Assembly (NCBI GenBank): GCA_003142495.1
Contig: PLMM01000143.1
Location: forward strand, 1 to 25,290
Length of the DNA: 25,290 nucleotides
Direction of reading: 5' to 3'
Source: Gemmatimonadota bacterium
GTDB lineage: Bacteria > Gemmatimonadota > Gemmatimonadetes > Gemmatimonadales > Gemmatimonadaceae
In this document: positions 8,374 through 15,042 of the stretch, piece by piece
Layout: every line of letters starts with the position of its first letter
Numbering within the stretch: the first letter of the stretch is position 1
Translations under genes and position numbers: made by a program
Notes under the pieces: model-generated
What the model was told of the DNA's origin: nothing
The model's database searches: none
What the model saw: the letters and a program-made list of their open reading frames with translations, nothing else

Positions 8374-9206
8374 CTCCCACCGGCCGCACCATCGAGCTCG
8401 AAGTCACCGTCCTCGCCACTCCCGCCGAAATCTGGAACGCGCTCTCCACGGCCGAGGGTCTCACTCGATGGTTTCCGCCCATGGCCGAGGGCGGAGGATC
8501 CGCCGGATCCGACCTGCTCCTATCCTGGGGACACGGCATCGACTGGCGCACCCAGATCACCGCCTGGGAAGAAAACCGCCGCCTCCAATGGTCCGATCCG
8601 CCGAAAAATGATTCCGCGAATCCCGGCGAAACCATCCAGATGGCAGTCGACTGGTACATCGAGACCATCACCGGCGGCCGCTGTGTCATTCGACTCGTGC
8701 ACTCTGGCTTCGCAGTCGACGCCGACTGGAACGATCAGTACAGCGCGAACAAGGAAGGCTGGACCTACTTCCTCTTCAACCTGCGCTACTATCTCGAGCA
8801 TCACCTGGGCACGCCGCGCGAGTCCATCAACCAACGCCGTCGCGCCAGCATCCCGCGCCCGCAACTCTGGACCAAACTCCTCGGCGACGGCGGACTCCGC
8901 GCCACGCACTCCGGAACGAAAGGCATTCGCGCGGGCGACCGCCTCGCCTTCACGATGAGCGACGGCCGCTCGATTCCCTTTCTCGTCGGCCGCGTCGAGT
9001 CGGCGATCCTCTGGGGAACGGTCGAGTCGCTCAACAACGGGCTCCTGATGATCGAGCTCGAGCCCGGAAGCGACGACTACTACTTCGGGATCTACCTGTC
9101 GGTCTACGGTCTCCCGCGTCGAGATGTCGACTCGCTCCGCGCGTGGATCACGACCGTTGCCGACAACGCCGTGGCCGCGGAGGCCGCCGCGCGCACCAGC
9201 GCGTAG
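8370..9206 (+). CDS. SRPBCC / AHSA1-domain protein, duplicated length
   Basis: A 278-residue cytosolic protein. Residues 1-145 are a typical AHSA1 (Activator of Hsp90 ATPase homolog 1-like) SRPBCC domain: IELEVTVLATPAEIWNALST at the start, EGLTRWFPP, then the VIRLVHSGF strand and the long C-terminal helix around EGWTYFLFNLRYYLEHHLG. These folds bind hydrophobic ligands; no specific ligand is known here. Residues 150-278 form a second alpha/beta region (LGDGGLRATHSG, then LRAWITTVADNAVAAEA), possibly a divergent SRPBCC copy, so the protein is about twice the length of a single-domain member. The start has an ideal AGGAG five bases upstream and overlaps the preceding frame by ATGA. It is convergent with the broken TPR gene, 11 bases away. 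Confidence 0.85.
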   Translation: MTPTGRTIELEVTVLATPAEIWNALSTAEGLTRWFPPMAEGGGSAGSDLLLSWGHGIDWRTQITAWEENRRLQWSDPPKNDSANPGETIQMAVDWYIETITGGRCVIRLVHSGFAVDADWNDQYSANKEGWTYFLFNLRYYLEHHLGTPRESINQRRRASIPRPQLWTKLLGDGGLRATHSGTKGIRAGDRLAFTMSDGRSIPFLVGRVESAILWGTVESLNNGLLMIELEPGSDDYYFGIYLSVYGLPRRDVDSLRAWITTVADNAVAAEAAARTSA

Positions 9207-9217
9207 CTAGCGCTCGG

Positions 9218-9856
9218 CTAGCGCGGGGCCGATGACGCCGGCGCATCGAGTCGCGCACGCAGCGACGCGAGCGCCGGCATCGCGGCGCTGTCCGCACCGG
9301 CGAAATTCTTCGCCGCCAGGAAATTTGTGCGCCACGCATCCGCGCGCGCTCTCATCTCCAGCTGCGCCATCGCCAATCCGATGAGCGCCGCCGTACGCCC
9401 CGGCGCGCGCGCGAGCGCGAGCTTGTACTCGCGCGCCGCATCGCTCGCGCGTTTCATCTCGAGCAGATACTCGCCAGCCATCTCGTGCGGCTGCACGATC
9501 TCCACCGGCGGCCCGAACGCGAACGGCAGCGAGTCGTCCCTGCACCGCCGCGGACGCGAGGGTCGCCACCGCACTCTCCGCATCCCCGCCCGCATGCTGC
9601 GTCGCAGCGCGCAGCACTTTCTCTATCACCTCGGCGTACCATCGGTCGCTCGCAAACTCATCGTGCGCGCCCGCCGCCTCGCTCGCCATGCGCGCATCAA
9701 AGCCGGCCAGGATCGAGTCCGCCCGCGCCCGCTCGCCGCGACCCAACGCCGCGAGCCCGAGCGCGAGATCGTTCGCAGCGCGATCGTGCGCGCCGAGCCC
9801 CGTGGTGTCGACGTCGAGCATCGCGAGCGGAGAACGCCACTGCCGCGTGTCGGCTA
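9218..9856 (-). pseudogene. Displaced C-terminal part of the TPR protein (two frameshifts)
   Basis: This is the continuation of the TPR gene that starts at 10963, shifted into other frames. After the premature TAG at 9854-9856, coding continues in the -1 frame (VADTRQWRSPLAMLDVDT through SAVATLASAA, to about 9545). It then moves +1 near 9541-9545 into a third frame (RDDSLPFAFGPPVEIVQPHE) that reaches a TAG at 9218. Both segments read as good protein, including a TPR-like ASDAAREYKLALARAPGRTA. Joined with the upstream part the product would be about 580 residues, the expected size of this family. Either the gene is inactivated or the assembly has two single-base errors. A GC-rich run (GACCGCGCGGCG) marks the first site; I see no convincing slippery heptamer. 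Confidence 0.75.
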
Positions 9857-10963
9857 CGCCGCGCGGTCGAGCACCAGATACGCGCGACTATCCGCCTCGG
9901 CACCGTAGCCGCCCTTGCTTCGATTGACGCCCGTCGCCTCTTTCTCCTTCGCCGCGAAGCGCGCCGTCTGCGCGCGCATCGAGTCCATCCACATCGCGGC
10001 GTCCGCGTATCGTCCCTTCTGCAGATATCCATATACCAGCCACTGTAGCCCGTGACCGTACGTCACCTGTGCACCGGGATGCGGCGGATGCTGCGCGCGT
10101 ATGTTCGCCCCGATGACATCGTCCCACATGCCGAGCGCGATGAAGATGTGCGAGGTCATGTGCTGCGCGTGCGAAGCGTCGGGCGCTATGCGACTGTACG
10201 CACGCGCCGCGTCGAGGCCGAGCGCGGCGTGGGCGGGATCGTCGACGGCGTGGATCACGTAGTGCGCGGCTCCCGGATGATTCGGGTGCGTCGCGAACAC
10301 GCGGCGCGCGATCGCGTACGCGCGCAGATACGTCGGCACGTCACGGTCGCCCTGATTCAATCCCAGCAGCGAGAGCGCGTAGAACAGCTGCGCCTCGACA
10401 TCACTTGGATACTTCGTGCGAAGCGATGCGAGGCTCGCCGTAAAGAGCGTGTCCCGTCGCGCCGTGCTCACGTCGTCATCATACAGCGCCTCGGCCGTCG
10501 CCAGCCACGCGCGCTCGTGCGGCGTGCGCGCCGTCGCCAGCCGCTCGGCGCCGGTTGGTGCGAGTCGTCGAAGCGCGGCGCGCGCCGCGGCCGTATCCTG
10601 CTGATTCCACACGGGATGCGTGTAACTCAGCGCCTCGCCCCAGTACGACATCACGTCGCCCGCGTCGAGCGCCTGCGCTTCGCGGAATGCGACCGCCGCC
10701 TGCGGATAGTGGAAGTTGTGCATGTAGAGCATGCCGCGAATGAACGCGCGATGCGCGGCCGGGGACGCCGAGGTCGCGAACACGATATGCTCGAGGCGCG
10801 GCTCGGCACCGGCCGTTGGCACGGCGTCGTGGTGCATGTCGTGGTGCGCGCCGCCGGAGTCCGGCATCTCGGCCTGCGCGCCGCCGCGCGCGGCGCCCAC
10901 CAACAGGGCCGCGGCGATTGCTGCCGCACCCATCATCCCGCGCCACGAGCAGACGTTGGTCAT
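9854..10963 (-). CDS. Secreted TPR protein, N-terminal portion of a frameshifted gene
   Basis: A 369-residue product if read to the premature stop. It has a Sec signal (TNVCSWRGMMGAAAIAAALL, then ARGGAQA) and a His/Met-rich stretch (HHDMHHD). TPR-like helices include FHYPQAAVAFREAQALDAGD followed by SYWGEALSYTHPVW, characteristic of a periplasmic TPR family of about 550-600 residues; HPNHPGAAHYVIHAVDD and the TSHIFIALGMWDDVI region are also family-like. The role in the cell is unknown; TPRs usually hold partner proteins. I use the ATG at 10963 because GGGGGA lies about 9 bases upstream; an ATG ten codons earlier (10993) has no Shine-Dalgarno. Sequence beyond 9854 continues in other frames, so the gene is probably broken or misassembled. 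Confidence 0.75.
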   Translation of the reverse strand: MTNVCSWRGMMGAAAIAAALLVGAARGGAQAEMPDSGGAHHDMHHDAVPTAGAEPRLEHIVFATSASPAAHRAFIRGMLYMHNFHYPQAAVAFREAQALDAGDVMSYWGEALSYTHPVWNQQDTAAARAALRRLAPTGAERLATARTPHERAWLATAEALYDDDVSTARRDTLFTASLASLRTKYPSDVEAQLFYALSLLGLNQGDRDVPTYLRAYAIARRVFATHPNHPGAAHYVIHAVDDPAHAALGLDAARAYSRIAPDASHAQHMTSHIFIALGMWDDVIGANIRAQHPPHPGAQVTYGHGLQWLVYGYLQKGRYADAAMWMDSMRAQTARFAAKEKEATGVNRSKGGYGAEADSRAYLVLDRAA

Positions 10964-11085
10964 TCTTACATTCCCCCTTCGACTACTGGTCATGCGTGTC
11001 GATGCCGCTATGTGAACATTGCGCGGCTGTTCGCAGCATGCGCGGTTTGTGGCTCAGTCGCCAGCTTTTCGCCGTGAAAGCCGCG

Positions 11086-11895
11086 CTATCGCTTATCAGC
11101 TTCCCTCACTGCGGCTGCGATATCCGCGGCATGGCGCTCGTACTCGGGAAGCGCTTTCCCGCGCTGTGATCGCGAGGCTGAGAGGAGGCGCGTCCCAAAT
11201 GCGCGCGAGCCTGCCGTATCATCGAGCGCCTTCGCCGTGCGCATGCCGAGCGCCAGTCCCAGCAAGTGCGTCGGATTCGAGCGAAGGATCGTGTCCGCCT
11301 GTGCCCGGGCAAGAACCAGCGCCCCCGCCACTTCCTCGATGCGTCCGAGGTCGTAGCGCAGGTCGTCGTCCAGAGAGGGCAGCATGCCATAGCCGGGAAT
11401 GGCCATGTTGGCGAAGAATTGGACGCTGTCCCGCTTTCCCTCGGCATCGAGGCGCATGATTCGGTCGTACAGCCGGTCCACGCGGTCGCGTGGGGAGAGC
11501 TGCGAAATATCGGGAGCGGGCATCGCGCCGCCGCTGCTGCTCGGCGCCGCGCCCGCTGCCGCCACCGGTCGCTGCGCGACGCCGCCTGTGGTTGATCCGC
11601 CACCCACGCGCTGGCCGGCGATGAATGCAATGAGCACCAGCGCGACACCGGTCATCGCCCACGGGACCCACGCGGCGCCATTGCGCGATGGCGCGGCGGC
11701 AGGTGGAAGCGGCGCAGCTGCGGCACCCGCCGATGTGCGACAGCCGCTGCAGAATCGCGCATCCGGAGCGAGCGCCAAGCCGCACGCGGAGCAATGCACG
11801 GTACTGAGCGCCGTTCCGCAATTCATGCAGAAGAGTCCGCGCCCGGGCGTGGAACAGGAAGGGCACGGGGTCATGGTGGCATCCATTGCGGTCAA
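11086..11895 (-). CDS. Double zinc-ribbon membrane protein, last gene of the cytochrome operon
   Basis: A 269-residue protein. Residues 8-52 are a double zinc ribbon with eight cysteines in four pairs (Cys11/14, 23/26, 35/38, 49/52), which should bind two Zn ions. An Ala/Pro linker, one membrane helix (about 75-93) and a Gly/Ser/Ala linker lead to a helical C-terminal domain (about 130-269) that looks TPR-like. Ribbons would be cytosolic and the helical domain periplasmic, or the reverse; the sequence does not decide. No haem motif is present. It follows the barrel gene by 16 bases, so it is probably co-transcribed and may serve as an assembly or tethering factor for the complex. The TTG start has GGAG 5 bases upstream; ATGs three and seven codons in are alternatives. 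Function is inferred only from position. Confidence 0.75.
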   Translation of the reverse strand: MTAMDATMTPCPSCSTPGRGLFCMNCGTALSTVHCSACGLALAPDARFCSGCRTSAGAAAAPLPPAAAPSRNGAAWVPWAMTGVALVLIAFIAGQRVGGGSTTGGVAQRPVAAAGAAPSSSGGAMPAPDISQLSPRDRVDRLYDRIMRLDAEGKRDSVQFFANMAIPGYGMLPSLDDDLRYDLGRIEEVAGALVLARAQADTILRSNPTHLLGLALGMRTAKALDDTAGSRAFGTRLLSASRSQRGKALPEYERHAADIAAAVREADKR

Positions 11896-11911
11896 CGTTT
11901 CTCCGTCCGGC

Positions 11912-13555
11912 TCAAAATCGATAGCTCAGCGTGGTGTACAATTGATCGTTCCCCTCGCCGCCTCCCGACGTGCGACTTGCCGAGAGGAGGAGATACCATG
12001 ACCGTGCGAGCCCGACGTCGGCGTCGACGCCGAGCCAGCGAACGGACGTCGCGGAAGCGCTGGCAGGCGGAGCTCCTCCTGGATAGCGATCGTCGCGCGC
12101 ACCGCCGTTGAGCTCGAGATGTAGCCGCCACGCTGGGGTTACGCCGATCGCACCTGAGTAGAGCCAGCCTTCGGCACGGTCGCTCGTATAGCGGGTGGTT
12201 CTGAATCGCACGCTCCCCTCGAGTGGAAAGATCCGCTCGAAGCCGGCGGAGCCCGTGTACGAATCGGCGCGACCCGACGTGCCGCCACTACTCGCGCGAG
12301 CGTCCAGGCCGAAGCGCAGATGGCGAAGCGCCATCACACTCAATCCGCTCCAGTAGCCCTCGCGAAAGCTGTCGTCGAACGCCGTCTCTGGGCTGATGAA
12401 GTCGCGATAGAGACGCACGTTGCGGCGATTGTCGAAGCCGGCATGCACACTGATCGCGTCGGAAAGCTGCAGCTGCGCCGTGGCGAAGGTGCTCGTGGGG
12501 GCCAACACGGATTCGCCGAGATCACGCTTCCAGCCGCGATTGTAGTCGACCTCCTGCGTGGCGAAGAAGAAGAGACGGCGATCGAGATACTGGGTCTGTG
12601 CAAAGAGGAACTCGCGATTGAGTGATGAGTGGTCAAACGAACCGATGCCACCCATCGTCACCGACCATCGCCGGAAAAAACCGGCTGCGTCGGGACTCTG
12701 CTGCGGCTGATGGATCTGTATGTAGCCGCCGTACTCACGTATGGCGCCGGAGAACGACAACGACTGGTAGTCGGGCTGCGTTCCTCCGAAAAAACCGAAT
12801 CCGAAGTTTCGCCTGTCGAGCTCCGCGGTCGCGCCGTCGAACAGGCTGACGGGCGAGAGTGGATTCGAATACTGTCGGCCAAGCGTCACGCGAGCACCCG
12901 AGCGCACATCGTTCCACGAGGCCGATGCCTGATAGACTCGCGTGCCGCCATCGCTGCTCGATTCCCCGCCGGCGGGATTGGAGTAGGTGCGGCGCGTGCG
13001 CGCATCGAGCACGAAGGAGAGCGACGAGCCGCCCACATTGTAGCCCTCCAGTCGCAAATCGGCGGCGGGCTGCGCGATGCGCCCCTGCGTGCTGTCACGC
13101 GGCGACACCAGCAGATAGCTCACGCCCACACGCCCGCGAACGCCGGCACTGGGCGCCCAGCTCGCGTTGCGGGGCGATGCGGTCCGCGGGTGCGCAGCTG
13201 CAATCGTCGTCGCACTGCTGTCGCGTGACGGCAAGGCTTTTCGCTCCAACGAAAAGCGAACGCTGTCGGCGACTGTTACCGATGCCGAGCCGCTCGGCAA
13301 CTCACACGAGGCCCCATGCGACGACAGGTAGCGCACTCTGAGCTCCGCCACTGGGACGCCGCCGTGCACGATCATGACCCTGCTCCCCACCCATACACCA
13401 TCGAGGTGGCCAGCACCGATGTAGACCGACTGGCCGGTCACGTACGTCACGATCGTGCGCCCGCTGAGCGAGTCGGGGATGCTCTGCGCCGCCGCATTCG
13501 CGCAGAGGTCAGCTAGCGCGATGACCATCATCGCTGCTGCGTGTCTCAGCTTCAT
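11912..13555 (-). CDS. Predicted outer-membrane beta-barrel protein, operon partner of multihaem cytochromes
   Basis: A 547-residue protein I cannot assign to a named family. A Sec signal ends near ANAAAQ (19-24). Residues ~30-105 form a small beta-rich domain (TYVTGQSVYIGAGHLDGVWV). From ~140 to the end there are alternating-residue amphipathic strands rich in Gly, Ser, Tyr and Phe, with short turns, closing with YTTLSYRF. A C-terminal Phe preceded by alternating hydrophobics is a classic BamA-recognised beta-signal. Strand count cannot be fixed by eye. Its ATG shares one base with the stop of the 19-haem cytochrome gene (TGATG), so translation is coupled. In Mtr-type conduits a barrel encloses a decahaem cytochrome; this barrel is shorter than MtrB and has no visible N-terminal CXXC. 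A role as outer-membrane port for the cytochromes is inferred from context. Confidence 0.75.
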   Translation of the reverse strand: MKLRHAAAMMVIALADLCANAAAQSIPDSLSGRTIVTYVTGQSVYIGAGHLDGVWVGSRVMIVHGGVPVAELRVRYLSSHGASCELPSGSASVTVADSVRFSLERKALPSRDSSATTIAAAHPRTASPRNASWAPSAGVRGRVGVSYLLVSPRDSTQGRIAQPAADLRLEGYNVGGSSLSFVLDARTRRTYSNPAGGESSSDGGTRVYQASASWNDVRSGARVTLGRQYSNPLSPVSLFDGATAELDRRNFGFGFFGGTQPDYQSLSFSGAIREYGGYIQIHQPQQSPDAAGFFRRWSVTMGGIGSFDHSSLNREFLFAQTQYLDRRLFFFATQEVDYNRGWKRDLGESVLAPTSTFATAQLQLSDAISVHAGFDNRRNVRLYRDFISPETAFDDSFREGYWSGLSVMALRHLRFGLDARASSGGTSGRADSYTGSAGFERIFPLEGSVRFRTTRYTSDRAEGWLYSGAIGVTPAWRLHLELNGGARDDRYPGGAPPASASATSVRWLGVDADVGLARSWYLLLSASRTSGGGEGNDQLYTTLSYRF

Positions 13556-15042
13556 CAGTTGTGACCACTCGGATGACAGCTGTAGCAGGCGTTGCTGTCA
13601 TAGCGATATCCGCCGACCTGTGTGTGGTGCGAATCGGTAGTGGCCCGCGCGTGACACGTGGTGCAGCTGAATAGCGCGAAGTTGGCGAGATTGGTGTGAC
13701 AGGTGGCGCACACGCCGCCGGCGTTGCCGTGGTTGGTTGGGAAGTAGGTGTGATTGAACGTGGCGCCGGCCCAGGTAGTGGTGGTATGGCACCCTTGGCA
13801 GGTTGTCGGGAATCCGGCCTGTGCATGACCCGGGTTGGTCGTTCCGTTGTAATCGTTGATGTGGCAGGAGACACACGCCGTGCTCTTCCCCTTGAACACG
13901 CCATCGCCGTGACAGGCGCTGCAGGCGAGCGGCTTGTGCGCGCCCGTGAGCGGGAAGAGCGTCGCATTGTGATCGAACGTCGCGCCACTCCAGGTCGTGG
14001 TCGTATGGCAGCTCTCGCACGTGGTGGGAAAGCCCGCGGTGGAGTGCTTGGGATCGGTGGTGCCATTGTACTTGTCGAGATGACATGACACGCAGGCCGT
14101 GCTCTTTCCCTTGTACACGCCATCGCCATGACAGGAGGTGCAAGCGAGTGGCTTGTGCGCACCCGTGAGCGGGAAGAGCGTCGCGTTGTGATCGAACGTC
14201 GCACCGATCCATGTCGCTGTCGTGTGGCAGCTCTCACACGTCGACGGGAAGCCGGCGCTGACGTGCGGCGGGCTGGTCGTCCCGTTGAAGTCTTTGACAT
14301 GACACGACACGCACACGGTGCTCTTCCCCTTGTAGACGCCATCGCCATGGCAGTTGCCGCACACCACCGCCGTGTGCGCACCTGTGAGCGGGAACAGCGT
14401 CGCGTTGTGGTCGAAGCGCGAGCGATTCCACGCCACGGTCGTATGGCACGCCTCGCACTGGCGCGGAAATCCGGCCGTCAGGTGCGGCGGAGTTGTCGTT
14501 GCATTGTACGCCGCGAGATGGCACGACACGCACTCGGTTTGCCGATTGACGAAGCTCAGCTGCCCCTGCGCCGCCGGCGTGTGGCAGCTGTTGCAATCGA
14601 CCGTCACGTGCGCGCCGGTAAGCGGAAAGCGCGTCGTCTGGTGTGCCCGTTGCATCACCGTGCGATCGAGAAAGCTTCGCGGCGTGTGGCAGCGCGCGCA
14701 CTCGGCGCCCAGCTCACCGCGATGGATGTCCTGGTGGCAGTTCGCGCACTTCGCATTCACGCCCTTGAAGTCGAGCGAGACGTGGCACGAACGGCAGCTC
14801 GCGCTGGCATGCGCGCCCTCGAGCGCGAAGCGGCCGGGCGCGTGAACGAACTTCGCGCTCACTTTCGCCGGCGTCCATGCGTCGGCGCGATGACAGGTGG
14901 CGCATTCCTCCTTCAGCTTCCCGTGCGGATTGCGCGTCTTGTCGGCGCTGACGGCCGCCGCGCCCTGCTGGGCGCGTGCGGTCATCGGTACCGTCGGCGC
15001 GACAAGCATCGCCGCGAGCAGGGTAACCCGGGCGAGTCTCAT
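13555..15042 (-). CDS. Periplasmic multihaem c-type cytochrome with 19 CXXCH motifs
   Basis: A 495-residue electron-transfer protein. The signal peptide (MRLARVTLLAAMLVAPTVPM, cleavage near TARAQ) sends it to the periplasm. CXXCH motifs begin at Cys47, 83, 99, 115, 150, 171, 196, 228, 244, 269, 301, 317, 342, 374, 390, 415, 445, 460 and 486: 19 potential covalent haems. A 73-residue unit repeats three and a bit times, each with three haems and the pattern FDHNATLFPLTGAH before a CXXCH; the His of FDH and GAH are likely distal ligands of bis-His haems. The sequence fits the cytochrome c3/c7-like (doubled CXXCH) superfamily. The frame is open 125 codons further upstream, but that part is antisense-like Arg-rich text overlapping the upstream cytochrome; the ATG at 15042 overlaps its stop by ATGA. 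It is coupled to the barrel gene downstream. Confidence 0.92.
   Translation of the reverse strand: MRLARVTLLAAMLVAPTVPMTARAQQGAAAVSADKTRNPHGKLKEECATCHRADAWTPAKVSAKFVHAPGRFALEGAHASASCRSCHVSLDFKGVNAKCANCHQDIHRGELGAECARCHTPRSFLDRTVMQRAHQTTRFPLTGAHVTVDCNSCHTPAAQGQLSFVNRQTECVSCHLAAYNATTTPPHLTAGFPRQCEACHTTVAWNRSRFDHNATLFPLTGAHTAVVCGNCHGDGVYKGKSTVCVSCHVKDFNGTTSPPHVSAGFPSTCESCHTTATWIGATFDHNATLFPLTGAHKPLACTSCHGDGVYKGKSTACVSCHLDKYNGTTDPKHSTAGFPTTCESCHTTTTWSGATFDHNATLFPLTGAHKPLACSACHGDGVFKGKSTACVSCHINDYNGTTNPGHAQAGFPTTCQGCHTTTTWAGATFNHTYFPTNHGNAGGVCATCHTNLANFALFSCTTCHARATTDSHHTQVGGYRYDSNACYSCHPSGHN
13750..14478 (-). repeat. 219-bp tandem repeat inside the 19-haem cytochrome
   Basis: Three full 219-bp units and a partial fourth encode a 73-residue tri-haem module. 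Equivalent cysteines recur exactly 73 residues apart (196/269/342/415, 228/301/374, 244/317/390). Long stretches between the middle units, such as the part coding FDHNATLFPLTGAHKPLAC, are nearly identical at DNA level, indicating recent duplication or homogenisation by recombination. Confidence 0.9.

Noticed and set aside
9854..9870. Programmed ribosomal frameshift in the TPR gene
   Set aside because: No clear slippery heptamer, and a second, opposite shift is needed about 310 bases later; mutation or sequence error is simpler.
13750..14478. CRISPR-like or satellite interpretation of the repeats
   Set aside because: Units are 219 bp, contiguous, in frame and coding for haem-binding modules; there are no short repeats with unique spacers.
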